Source of the DNA: Salinicola rhizosphaerae
GTDB lineage: Bacteria > Pseudomonadota > Gammaproteobacteria > Pseudomonadales > Halomonadaceae
Length of the DNA: 64,000 bases
NCBI RefSeq assembly: GCF_014652715.1
Contig: NZ_BMZI01000001.1
Coordinates: 551,477-615,476, forward strand
Direction of reading: 5' to 3'
This document shows, in pieces, positions 46,637 to 56,300 of this stretch. A program made the position numbers and the translations under genes. The notes under the pieces were generated by a model, which saw nothing but the letters and a program-made list of their open reading frames with translations, had not been told where the DNA came from and searched no databases. Position 1 is the first letter of the stretch. Every line of letters begins with the position of its first letter.

Positions 46637-46820
46637 GCCCTTACGTGAACTTAGGCACGAAGGCGCACCTTGCGTTAGCGGCGCGCGAGCGTGACTTTTC
46701 GCGCAGCGACCTACATTGCGTTGACTGCGTCACTGGGCATGCGAAAATTGCCGCCTTTGTCGGATTGCTGCCGACACACTCTTACCTCGAGTCAAGTTCG
46801 TTACTTTGAAAGGAAAGTCG

Positions 46821-47678
46821 ATGACCGCTCAGTTGATCGACGGCAAGCAGATTGCCGGCACCATTCGTGAACAGGTGAAAGGCGACGTGGAGCGACGGCT
46901 ACAGAACGGGCTGCGCCGCCCCGGCCTTGCCGTCATTCTCATCGGTCACGATCCGGCGTCCGAGATCTACGTCAGTCACAAGCATCGCGCTTGCGAGAAC
47001 GCCGGCATCCTCTCCTTCAGTCATCGGCTCGAGAGCGATACGACCCAGGCTGAGCTCGAAGCCGTCATCGACCGACTCAACGCCGACGACGCCGTCGATG
47101 GCATCCTTCTTCAGCTGCCGCTTCCGGCGCATCTGGATGCCAACCCGCTGCTCGAACGTATTCGTCCCGACAAGGACGTCGACGGCTTCCACCCCTACAA
47201 CCTCGGGCGCCTGGCCCAGCGTCGCCCGCTGCTGCGCCCCTGCACCCCCAAAGGGATCATGACGCTGCTGGAACGCAGCGGCATCGAACTCAGAGGGTTG
47301 GAGGCCACCGTGGTCGGCGCATCCAACATCGTGGGCCGACCGATGTCGCTGGAGCTGCTGCTCGCCGGCTGCACGACCACGGTCTGCCACCGGTTCACAC
47401 GAGATTTGCGCACTCAGGTTGCCCAGGCCGACCTGCTGGTCGTCGCTGCCGGCAAGCCGGGTCTGATCGATGGCGGCTGGATCAAGCCCGGCGCCATCGT
47501 CATCGACGTCGGCATGAATCGACGCGAGGACGGCAGCCTGGTCGGCGACGTCGATTTCGAACCCGCCGCCGAGCGCGCCAGCTGGATCACACCCGTCCCC
47601 GGCGGCGTCGGTCCGATGACCGTGGCCACGCTTTTGCAGAACACGCTGCAGGCCGCCGAGCTCCACGACGCCCAGTGA
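46821..47678 (+). CDS. folD: Bifunctional methylenetetrahydrofolate dehydrogenase/cyclohydrolase FolD
   Basis: A 285-residue one-carbon enzyme interconverting methylene-, methenyl- and formyl-tetrahydrofolate. The catalytic Lys is in [27 protein letters not shown] and [12 protein letters not shown] are signatures, and the NADP fold has [25 protein letters not shown] precedes the ATG at 46821. A TTGACT at 46721 with a weak AAAATT -10 (17-nt spacer) may be its promoter. mtnN follows by 41 bp. Confidence 0.97.
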   Translation: MTAQLIDGKQIAGTIREQVKGDVERRLQNGLRRPGLAVILIGHDPASEIYVSHKHRACENAGILSFSHRLESDTTQAELEAVIDRLNADDAVDGILLQLPLPAHLDANPLLERIRPDKDVDGFHPYNLGRLAQRRPLLRPCTPKGIMTLLERSGIELRGLEATVVGASNIVGRPMSLELLLAGCTTTVCHRFTRDLRTQVAQADLLVVAAGKPGLIDGGWIKPGAIVIDVGMNRREDGSLVGDVDFEPAAERASWITPVPGGVGPMTVATLLQNTLQAAELHDAQ

Positions 47679-47719
47679 CACCAGGGCTTTTCAAGCTTCA
47701 ACACGATAACGGGATTTTC

Positions 47720-48424
47720 ATGCAGACGATCGGCATCATCGGCGCCATGGAGCAGGAAGTCGCCCTGCTCGCCTCTCAGCTCGACAACGCGCGGGTCGAG
47801 CACCATCCTGGCGGTACTTTCCACTGCGGCGAGCGGCATGGCATCAATATCGTGCTGCTGCAATCCGGCATCGGCAAGGTCAACGCCGCGGTCGGCACGA
47901 CCCAGCTGCTGACACACTATGCACCGGCCCTGATCATCAACACCGGGTCTGCCGGCGGGTTCGGCGCCGAACTCGACGTGGGTGACGTGGTGATCTCGAA
48001 CGAAGTCCGCCACCACGATGTCGACGTAACCGCCTTTGGCTACGACATGGGGCAGGTGCCGGGCATGCCGGTCGCGTTCGCCGCCGCCCCGGATCTGATC
48101 GAGACCGCCCGCGACTGCATCGAAGCCCTGGGTGAGCTGCGGGTCCACGAGGGACTGATCTGTACTGGCGACAGCTTCATGGCAGACCCCGGCCGCGTCG
48201 ACGCCACGCGAGCGCATTTCCCGCAGATGCTGGCCGTCGAAATGGAAGCCGCTGCCATCGCGCAGACCTGCCACCTGTTCGGATGCCCCTTCGTGGTGAT
48301 CCGCGCGCTCTCGGACATTGCCGGCAAGGAATCCCATCTCTCGTTCGACGCCTTCCTCGAGCAGGCTGCCACGCATTCCGCCAAAATGGTCGACGCCATC
48401 GTCGCCAGACTGGCGGCCCGGTAG
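47720..48424 (+). CDS. mtnN: 5'-methylthioadenosine/S-adenosylhomocysteine nucleosidase
   Basis: A 234-residue enzyme that cleaves adenine from MTA and SAH, recycling SAM by-products. IGIIGAMEQEVALL carries the early Glu, INTGSAGGF binds the ribose/phosphate region, and AVEMEAAAIAQ and VIRALSDIAG carry the catalytic Glu and Asp. The ATG at 47720 is chosen; a 15-residue upstream extension overlapping folD is less likely. It is co-oriented with folD and followed by a strong hairpin. Confidence 0.95.
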   Translation: MQTIGIIGAMEQEVALLASQLDNARVEHHPGGTFHCGERHGINIVLLQSGIGKVNAAVGTTQLLTHYAPALIINTGSAGGFGAELDVGDVVISNEVRHHDVDVTAFGYDMGQVPGMPVAFAAAPDLIETARDCIEALGELRVHEGLICTGDSFMADPGRVDATRAHFPQMLAVEMEAAAIAQTCHLFGCPFVVIRALSDIAGKESHLSFDAFLEQAATHSAKMVDAIVARLAAR

Positions 48425-48453
48425 CGGACGCGGCACTTCCGGCTAGACCCATA

Positions 48454-48489
48454 AACGACAAGCCCCGCCATCTGGCGGGGCTTGTCGTT
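48454..48489. terminator. Strong bidirectional hairpin between mtnN and cysS
   Basis: A perfect 17-bp stem (AACGACAAGCCCCGCCA and its complement) with a 2-nt apex lies between the convergent mtnN and cysS genes. The stem feet are A/T, giving short U-tracts either way. Confidence 0.8.
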
Positions 48490-48526
48490 AACGGCATGGC
48501 CGACGCGACGTCGAAGCCAGCTCGAC

Positions 48527-49939
48527 TCAGCCGGCGGGCGCCTCGAAGCTCCAGCGAGTGCCATCGCGAGAATCCTTCAGCACGATACCGAGCGCAGCCA
48601 GCTCGTCACGAATGCGGTCCGCCTCGCCGAAGTCGCGCTGACGCTTGGCCTCGGCCCGCGCCTCAATGCGCGCTTCGATCTCCGCCGCCGCCAGCGGCAG
48701 GCTGTCTGCCCCCGCCTTCAAGAAGGCCGCAGGCTCACGCTCGAGCAACCCGAGCACAGCCGCCAATCGCTTCAGCTCGACTGCCAAGGCGCTAGCCCTG
48801 ACGCCGTCACTGTCACGCAGGCGATTGATCTCCCGCACCAGATCGTAAAGGACCGCCAGCGCCTCCGGCGTGTTGAAGTCGTCATTCATCGCTGCCGCGA
48901 ATCGCTCGGCGTAAGTGCCGTCGACCTCGATGGCGTCATGCTCGCCGTTGGTAAACGTGACGCCATCGAGCGCGTGGTAGAACCGCTCGAGCGACCTGCG
49001 TGCATCCTCGAGCGAGTCCGCCGCGTAGTTGATCGGACTGCGATAGTGACTGGCCATCATCAGAAACCGGACGACTTCCGCATCGTGAGCCTCTAGCACC
49101 TCGCGAATGGTGAAGAAGTTGCCGACCGATTTGGACATCTGCTCCTGGTTGACCCGCACCGCGCCGGCGTGCATCCAGACATTGACGTATGGCTTGCCCG
49201 TCGCCGCCTCGCTCTGCGCGATCTCGTTCTCGTGATGGGGAAACGTGAGATCCGGCCCGCCACCGTGAATATCGAAGGTGTCACCCAGGCAGCAGGTCGA
49301 CATCGCCGAGCACTCGATATGCCAGCCAGGTCGCCCCTCGCCCCAGGGCGACGACCAGCTCGCCTCGCCGGGCTTGGCGGCCTTCCACAGCACGAAGTCG
49401 AGCGGATCTTCCTTGTGAGCGTCCACGTCGACTCGCGCTCCGGCCCGCATGTCATCGAGATTACGGTTGTTGAGCTTGCCGTAGTCGGCGAAGCGACGAA
49501 CGCGGTAGTAGACGTCACCGTTATCGGCCGCGTAGGCATAGCCGTTGTCGATCAGGCGCTCGATCATCGCGAGGATGTCGTCGACATGCGCCGTGGCCCT
49601 GGGCTCCGCATCCGGGGGCAGCACGCCGAGACGCGCCTCATCCTCGTGCATGGCGTCGATCATGCGCTCGGTCAGCGACGTGATCGACTCGCCGTTCTCA
49701 TCGGCACGCTTCAGGATCTTGTCATCGATATCGGTGATATTGCGCACGTAGGTGACATCGAGACCGGTCTGCCGCAGCCAGCGGGTGATGACGTCGAACG
49801 CCACCATCACGCGGGCATGCCCGAGATGGCAGTAGTCGTAGACGGTCATCCCGCAGACGTACATGCGCACCTTGCCCGGTTCGATCGGCTGCAGCGGCTC
49901 CTTGCGTCGCGTCAGCGTGTTGTAGATGTCTAGCGCCAT
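48527..49939 (-). CDS. cysS: Cysteinyl-tRNA synthetase
   Basis: A 470-residue class I aminoacyl-tRNA synthetase. The HIGH-type motif is in [11 protein letters not shown], the KMSKS motif in EQMSKSVGN, and the zinc Cys and His sites are in [18 protein letters not shown] and [10 protein letters not shown]. It starts 15 nt after glnS, so the two synthetases form an operon. Length fits the family (about 460). Confidence 0.97.
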   Translation of the reverse strand: MALDIYNTLTRRKEPLQPIEPGKVRMYVCGMTVYDYCHLGHARVMVAFDVITRWLRQTGLDVTYVRNITDIDDKILKRADENGESITSLTERMIDAMHEDEARLGVLPPDAEPRATAHVDDILAMIERLIDNGYAYAADNGDVYYRVRRFADYGKLNNRNLDDMRAGARVDVDAHKEDPLDFVLWKAAKPGEASWSSPWGEGRPGWHIECSAMSTCCLGDTFDIHGGGPDLTFPHHENEIAQSEAATGKPYVNVWMHAGAVRVNQEQMSKSVGNFFTIREVLEAHDAEVVRFLMMASHYRSPINYAADSLEDARRSLERFYHALDGVTFTNGEHDAIEVDGTYAERFAAAMNDDFNTPEALAVLYDLVREINRLRDSDGVRASALAVELKRLAAVLGLLEREPAAFLKAGADSLPLAAAEIEARIEARAEAKRQRDFGEADRIRDELAALGIVLKDSRDGTRWSFEAPAG

Positions 49940-49954
49940 GCTCTGTGTTGCCCC

Positions 49955-51670
49955 TCAGCCCTGCTTCTGTTGGATCTTGGCCCAGCTATCCTTGAGCCCT
50001 ACCGTGCGATTGAACACCAACTTGCCGTCACGACAGGCGTGGCGATCTGCGCAGAAGTAGCCAACGCGCTCGAACTGGAAACGCGACTCGGGTTCGACCG
50101 CGGCCAGCGCCGGCTCGCCGATGCCCTGCACCGTCACCAACGACGCCGGATTGAGGTGCTGGAGGAAGTCCGCATCCTTGTCGCGATCCGGGGCTTCCTC
50201 GAGAAACAGATTGTCGTAGAGCCGAACTTCCACCGGCACGCTATATTCGGCACTGACCCAGTGGATGACGCCCTTGACCTTGCGGCCTTCGGGATTCTTG
50301 CCCAGCGTATCGAAGTCGACGCTGCAGTGAAGCGAATCGACTTCACCGTCATCGCCCTTGACCACCTCGTCGCAGCGAATCACGTAGCCGTTGCGCAGAC
50401 GAACTTCCTTGCCCGGCGCCAGGCGGAAGAACTTCTTCGGCGGCTCTTCCATGAAGTCGTCGCGGTCGATCCAGATCTCACGGGTGAGCGGCAAGCGCCG
50501 TGTGCCCATGTCATCGCGCGCCGGATGACCAGGCACCTCGAAGACCTCGTCGTGGTCGGCCTTGACGTTGGTCAGAATCACCTTGAGCGGATTGAGCACA
50601 CACATCGCACGCGGCGCATTGTCCTCGAGATCCGAGCGAATCGCGAAGTGCAGCATGGCAATATCGACCACGTTCGCCGCGCGGCTGACCCCGGTCATGT
50701 CACAGAACTTGCGCAGCGACGCCGGCGTATAACCCCGACGCCGCAGACCGGAGATGGTCGGCATGCGCGGGTCGTCCCAGCCGTCTACGACCTGCTCGTC
50801 GACCAGCAGCTTGAGCTTGCGCTTCGACGTCACCGTGTAGTTCACGTTCATGCGCGCGAATTCGGTCTGCTTCGGCTTCGCCGGCACCGGCAGATTGGCC
50901 AGGAACCACTCATAGAGCGGGCGATGATCCTCGAACTCCAGCGTGCACAGCGAGTGGGTGATGCCCTCGATCGCATCCGACTGCCCGTGAGTGAAGTCGT
51001 AGGAGGGGTAGATCTTCCACTTGTCACCGGTCTGGTGGTGATGCGCGTGGCGAATGCGGTAAAGGATCGGATCACGCAGGTTGATGTTCGGCGCCGTCAT
51101 GTCGATCTTCGCCCGCAGCACCTTGGTACCCTCATCGAACTCGCCTTCACGCATGCCTTCCAGCAGCGCCAGATTCTCCTCGACGCCGCGCTCGCGGTAA
51201 GGGCTCGGCCGGCCGGGTTCGGTCAGCGTGCCGCGGTATTCGCGGATCTCTTCGGGCGAGAGATCGTCGACGTAGGCCTTGCCGTCACGCACCAGCTGCT
51301 GTGCCCAGGCATAGAGTTGATCGAAATAGTCGGAGGCGAAACGAACATTGCCGCTCCACTCGTAACCGAGCCAGTGGATATCTTCCTGGATGGCGTCGAT
51401 ATAAGCCTGCTCTTCCTTCGCCGGGTTGGTGTCGTCGAAGCGCAGATGACAACGACCGCCGAACTGTTCGGCAAGGCCGAAATTGACCCAGATCGACTTG
51501 GCGTGGCCGATATGCAGAAAGCCGTTCGGCTCCGGCGGAAAGCGAGTCACGATCGACTCGACCTGGCCTGCCTGGATCTCGTCGCGGATCTGATTACGCA
51601 AGAAGTTCGTCGCACCGGTCTCGGTTTTCTCGGTGTGGTTTTCGGCGCTCGCGCTGCGTTCGACGCTCAT
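49955..51670 (-). CDS. glnS: Glutaminyl-tRNA synthetase
   Basis: A 571-residue class I synthetase. The HIGH motif is in RFPPEPNGFLHIGHAKS and the KMSKS equivalent is VTSKRKL. DDTNPAKEEQ and the C-terminal beta-barrel anticodon domain are typical of bacterial GlnRS. The ATG at 51670 (MSVERSASAENH) has AGAGGTTG upstream; an upstream in-frame extension of 46 residues overlaps the promoter region and is rejected. Confidence 0.96.
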   Translation of the reverse strand: MSVERSASAENHTEKTETGATNFLRNQIRDEIQAGQVESIVTRFPPEPNGFLHIGHAKSIWVNFGLAEQFGGRCHLRFDDTNPAKEEQAYIDAIQEDIHWLGYEWSGNVRFASDYFDQLYAWAQQLVRDGKAYVDDLSPEEIREYRGTLTEPGRPSPYRERGVEENLALLEGMREGEFDEGTKVLRAKIDMTAPNINLRDPILYRIRHAHHHQTGDKWKIYPSYDFTHGQSDAIEGITHSLCTLEFEDHRPLYEWFLANLPVPAKPKQTEFARMNVNYTVTSKRKLKLLVDEQVVDGWDDPRMPTISGLRRRGYTPASLRKFCDMTGVSRAANVVDIAMLHFAIRSDLEDNAPRAMCVLNPLKVILTNVKADHDEVFEVPGHPARDDMGTRRLPLTREIWIDRDDFMEEPPKKFFRLAPGKEVRLRNGYVIRCDEVVKGDDGEVDSLHCSVDFDTLGKNPEGRKVKGVIHWVSAEYSVPVEVRLYDNLFLEEAPDRDKDADFLQHLNPASLVTVQGIGEPALAAVEPESRFQFERVGYFCADRHACRDGKLVFNRTVGLKDSWAKIQQKQG

Positions 51671-51830
51671 GGAATGCAGACAACCTCTGTAAGACGGATG
51701 ATGGACAGTGAACGGATGCCGACCGCCGGGAGCCGGCCCCACGGGAAGCGGCAAGGTCGTCTGGCGACGCCCGTTTCGGTCGGGATGTGGGCAGGTTAAC
51801 ACGGGCACGAGGCGGTTTCCCGCGCCGGTT

Positions 51831-51880
51831 TTGCCACCCGATCAAAGCGGCTATTATAGCGCGACGCTCCGCGACGGCGC
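51831..51880. promoter_or_regulatory. Overlapping divergent promoters for ppiB and glnS
   Basis: The element CTATTATAG (51851-51859) reads TATTAT rightward and TATAAT leftward. Rightward, TTGCCA at 51831-51836 precedes it with a short 15-nt spacer; leftward, a TTGGCG lies 19 nt upstream. Both spacings are off-optimum, so this is a tentative call for the only TA-rich site in the 277-bp spacer. Confidence 0.42.
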
Positions 51881-51947
51881 CAAGCCGCGTTGCGCCGCTG
51901 CATCCAGTCGCCCCATCTTTCTGCCAACGCTTCGCCCAGGAATTGCC

Positions 51948-52442
51948 ATGATTGTTCTGCACACCAACTTCGGCCCCATTACCCTCGAGCTCGACACCGA
52001 CAAGGCGCCCAAAACGGCGGCCAATTTCGAGCAATACGTTCGCGACGGCCACTACGACAACACCCTGTTCCATCGCGTGATCGACGGCTTCATGGTTCAG
52101 GGCGGCGGCTTCGACACCGATTTCGAGCAGAAGTCCACCCGCGCCCCGATCGAGAATGAAGCCGACAACGGCCTCACCAATCAGAAGGGCGCGGTGGCGA
52201 TGGCTCGCACTCAGGATCCGCATTCCGCCAGCGCCCAGTTCTTCATCAACGTCTCCGACAACGACTTCCTCAACCATCGTGACAAGAGCGTGCCGGGCTG
52301 GGGTTACTGCGTTTTCGGTCGCGTCGTGGACGGCATGGAGGTCGTGGACAAGATTCGCCAGGTCGCTACCGGCCGACGTGGCATGCACAGCGATGTACCG
52401 GTCGAGGACGTCGTTCTCGAGCGCGCCGAAATCACCGAGTGA
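51948..52442 (+). CDS. ppiB: Cytoplasmic peptidyl-prolyl isomerase, cyclophilin type
   Basis: A 164-residue cyclophilin without a signal peptide. The active-site pattern [15 protein letters not shown], then [21 protein letters not shown] and [16 protein letters not shown], is complete. AGGAATT precedes the ATG at 51948, so long upstream in-frame extensions are rejected. It is divergent from glnS and 94 bp before lpxH. Its stop codon lies in a 17-bp tandem repeat. Confidence 0.96.
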   Translation: MIVLHTNFGPITLELDTDKAPKTAANFEQYVRDGHYDNTLFHRVIDGFMVQGGGFDTDFEQKSTRAPIENEADNGLTNQKGAVAMARTQDPHSASAQFFINVSDNDFLNHRDKSVPGWGYCVFGRVVDGMEVVDKIRQVATGRRGMHSDVPVEDVVLERAEITE

Positions 52443-52480
52443 CGCGACCCACCGAGTGACGCGATCCACCGAGTGACGCC
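52433..52480. repeat. Three-copy 17-bp tandem repeat spanning the ppiB stop codon
   Basis: CACCGAGTGACGCGAYC occurs at 52433-52449, 52450-52466 and (14 bp of it) 52467-52480. The first copy contains the last codons and TGA stop of ppiB, so the stop context is triplicated just downstream. Confidence 0.85.
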
Positions 52481-52536
52481 ACTGTCCGGGCGTCGCCCGC
52501 TTTCCCTTTCAGCCACTGTCCGACAAGAGCCCGCCC

Positions 52537-53259
52537 ATGCAACTGCTGATTGCCGATCTCCACCTCCACCCCGCCCAGCCCGACATTGCGCGAGCCTTCG
52601 TCGACTACCTCCGAGGCCCTGCCCGGGACGCCTCGAGCCTGACGATTCTGGGCGATCTGTTCGAGGCCTGGATCGGCGACGACTATCAGGGCGAGTTCGA
52701 GCGGACGATCATCGCCGAGCTGCGCGCGTGTCATGAGGCAGGCACCCGCCTGGCCTTCATGCACGGTAATCGCGACTTTCTGATTGGCGAGGGGTTTGCA
52801 GCCGATAGCGGCTGCGCCCTGCTCGAGGACCCGACCGTTGTAGAGCTGGGCGGCGAACGCGTGCTGTTGATGCACGGGGACAGCCTGTGTACCCGTGACG
52901 AGGCATACATGGCTTTCCGGCAGCAGGCGCGAAATCCGGCATGGCAGGCGCAGATACTGGCGATGCCGGTGGAGGAGCGCCTGGCGCTGGCGAAAAAGCT
53001 GCGCCAGCAATCCGGCGAGGCGAACTCCAACAAGGCGGAGGACATCATGGATGTCACGCCGAGCGAAGTCGTGAAAACGATGGAGGCAGCGGGCGTTCAG
53101 ACACTGATTCACGGCCACACCCATCGCCCCGCCGTGCATGACCTGGAGGTGGCGGGCGCGCCGGCAAAGCGCTATGTCCTCGGCGACTGGCGCCCGGATC
53201 AGGGGTGGCAGCTGCGCGTCGAAGGCGACACCTTCGCCCTGGAATCGTTCTCGCTGTAG
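52537..53259 (+). CDS. lpxH: UDP-2,3-diacylglucosamine diphosphatase LpxH
   Basis: A 240-residue metallophosphoesterase making lipid X in lipid A biosynthesis at the inner membrane. All metal motifs are present: ADLHLHP, LGDLFEAWIGDD, HGNRDFLIG, LLMHGDSLCT and IHGHTHRPAVHD. It follows ppiB on the same strand. The ppiB-lpxH pair is common in gammaproteobacteria. Confidence 0.96.
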   Translation: MQLLIADLHLHPAQPDIARAFVDYLRGPARDASSLTILGDLFEAWIGDDYQGEFERTIIAELRACHEAGTRLAFMHGNRDFLIGEGFAADSGCALLEDPTVVELGGERVLLMHGDSLCTRDEAYMAFRQQARNPAWQAQILAMPVEERLALAKKLRQQSGEANSNKAEDIMDVTPSEVVKTMEAAGVQTLIHGHTHRPAVHDLEVAGAPAKRYVLGDWRPDQGWQLRVEGDTFALESFSL

Positions 53260-53304
53260 TTTTCGGCATTAGTCTTCGCTGGAACGTCCCGCGTCCGCGA
53301 GAGG

Positions 53305-53330
53305 TCGGCGCCTACCGCACCGGGCGCCGA
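53305..53330. terminator. GC-rich hairpin between convergent lpxH and regulator gene
   Basis: TCGGCGCC and GGCGCCGA form a perfect 8-bp stem with a 10-nt loop in the 83-bp convergent spacer. No T-run is visible, so termination there is uncertain. Confidence 0.35.
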
Positions 53331-53342
53331 GATCGCCCGCCA

Positions 53343-56300
53343 TCAGGCCAGTGAATCGACATCGGCAGCGATCGGCCCGCTGTCGAGCAGCGTCCGCCAG
53401 CGCGTGAGCACCGGGGCGTCGGAGAGTGCGACTTCCCCTAGCCGATAGCGTAGCGCTCGCCGGTACTCGACAGCGCTGCCATCGAGGAGCGTCAGCGCCA
53501 TTTCCAGGCTCTTCAATTCCATGTGCGGGCAGCCGACAGCCTCTGCCCAGCCTCTCGCCTCTTCGATCAACGACTCCACCTCGTGGATCGGATCTCCGGC
53601 GCGATGACGCGCACGCGCCATTTGCAGACAGAGCTGCGGCATCATCAGCGAGCGCCGGGCTCGGGCCTGGTGCAGACAAGGCTCCAGATAATCGATCGCC
53701 CGCTTGATCTCGTTCAACGCAAGACAGGCGTCGGCGACCCACAGAAACGGTCGCTGACGGGACTCGCGGCCCGTCAGTGAACTCAGCCGTTCGACACTCT
53801 TCTCGATTCGAGCCAGCCCCGCTGACTCACCCGCCAGCGCCTGTCCCCAGCCCAGCACACAGTTCGCCTCCCAGTGCCAACGCGCCAGATCCGCCGTCCG
53901 GGTCATTTCATGCGCTCGCCGCCCGCGTTCGATGGCAAGGTGGACATGACCCAACTGTCGGTAAAGCGAGGCCGCAAAGATCAACGCCATCGCCAGCGAC
54001 CCGGGGTGGCGCACGGATTCCGCCAACCGGATCGCGGCTTCCATCTGCTGCTCCGCGCGGCGGTAATCGCCGCGAAGGCATAGCGCCCAGCCGTGGTAAC
54101 AGGACGCTGCGACCTGGGGATGATCGGAGTACGGCAACCACTCCAGCGCCATCGGTTGATTGAGCGGATCGATGCGCTCCAGGTGTTCGTAGGCCAGCGC
54201 GACGTCACCGCTCCAGTACTCGCCATGGGCTCGCGCGTAGAGCGCCAGACGCTGGTAGCGTGGGTCCTCGAGCCGCTGCGCAAGCTCGCGCAGCTGGGCG
54301 GCAAAGGTTTCCGCTTCGCGGTTGGCATGGCGTTGACTGCTGCCCACCCAGAGCCCCCAGGTGACCAGGAACGCCTGATCATCCGCGGCTTCCTCGTCCG
54401 TCGCGGCGGCTTGCCACAGGCGTTGCGCCTCGAGAAAACTGCCATGCGCGACGGCCGAGCCGTGCCCCTCGAGCGCGTAGCTCGCCTGCCCCTTGACCGT
54501 CAGCAGGCTGATCTTGCGCTCGGCACTGGCAAGCTCGTCGTCAAGGCAGGCAAGTCCGGCCTCCGCCATCTTCAGTGCCGTGCGGTTGGCGCTGACCTTG
54601 AGCGTCGTGCGTGCCGCCATCTCGAAATAGCGTGCCGCCCGGGAGGGATCACCACTGCGCCGAAGATGCTCGGCAAAGTCTCCGGGGTGGCGGCTGATCC
54701 AGGCGGGGTGGCGTGACTCGATCAGCGCGACGACGCGCTGATGCATGACCGCGCGCACATCCTGCGGACACGACAGATACGCCGCCTCCTGCAGCAGCGG
54801 ATGGGTAAACTGATAGTCGTAGGGGAAAGTCTCGCACGGCTCGATGATCTCGAGTCGTCGCATCTGCTCCAGAGCCACGCGCAGCGTCGAATCCTCGATC
54901 TCCAGCCCCTCCCGCAGCATGACGATCTCGAACTGACGGCCGAGCACCGCGGCAAAGTGGGCAATTCGCCGATCGGTCTGGAGCTGGTCGATACGGCTTG
55001 CCAGCAGTCCCAGCAGACCGCTCGGCAGGCTGTCGACGTCCAGCCGCCGGCCTTCCCGCCGATCGATCTCCAGGCGGCGACAGATCTCCTGCAGATAGAG
55101 CGGCACGCCTTCACAGCGCTCGATCAACTGATCGCGCAGCCTGGCGCCAAGATTGAGCCGATGGCGGCGCGCCAGATAGTCGAGCATGTCCAAGGCCTGG
55201 GCGTCGTCGAGGCGGCCCAGCGACACTTGCTGATCCCAGGTCAGGCGTACCGGCGGCACTTCCCGATTCTGGTGCGAGGCGATCAGCAAAAACGCCGTGT
55301 GAATCGGTAGACGCGCCTGCAGATTCTGCAGAACTTTCAGCGATGGCTCGTCGAGCCACTGCAAGTCGTCGACGATCATGACCAGCGGCCGAGGCGTGGC
55401 CGTCCGCTCGAGAATCAACGCCTGTACCAGTCGCGTCACCAGTTCCACCGCTTCGTCGGCATCCTCGCGAGCGAGGGGGTCGGCGCCGAACACCGCGAAC
55501 AGCAGGCGACGGCCCGCCTCGCCGATCCGCGCCAGCGCCGGCGTGCGGTCGATCAAGGCGCCAAGTGATGCAGGGTCCGGCTCCGCGTCCAGGTGCCACT
55601 GCAACAGCGCCTGAATCAACGCATATGAGGTCTGGCTGGATAGCCGCGTGGTTGGCCGCCAGAACAGCGAGACGTCCTCGTGCTGCAGGCGTTCGCGAAA
55701 GTTGATCATCAGGGCCGATTTGCCGATGCCGGTATCGCCCAGCACCAGCAGGCTCTGACGCAGACCGAGAGAGACACGCGCCAGCGCATCTCGCAGCCTT
55801 CGCAACTCGGCTTCGCGCCCCATGAGGCTCGGGGGCAGCGCTTCACGTCCCTGCGAGCCGACGCCAAGTACCAGCGCCCGGCGCTGCACACGGCCGTCGC
55901 TGCTGATCAAGCGGGTCGTCAGCCTCGACTGCAGATCGAACGCCGGCGGTAGATGTTGGCTGGCGTTGAGCGAGACGACCAGCTCGCTCGTCTGCGCGGC
56001 CGCCAGCATTGCCAGGGCTACCTGGGTGACGTCACCGAAAGGATCGATCGACTGCCGCTCGGGCAGACAGATCACGCGACCGCTGTCGAGGCCAGCGGTC
56101 AGCATGAAGCGGGGCGGGTCGCCCTCACCCTCCCACACACTCTCCAGCTCGGGCCGCATGCCCTGACGGCAGTGTTCGAACAGCGCCACCAGCTCAGCAA
56201 GCTGGTGCGTCGGGCCATGCGTGCCGAAACAGGCCAACCCGATACCGCTGCCCACCGCCGTCTGCCAGAAGCCGCCGAGATGTCGACACTGCGTCTCCAG

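Noticed and set aside
49970..51799. 609-codon open frame antisense to glnS
   Set aside because: A shadow frame; glnS has complete class I synthetase motifs on the other strand.
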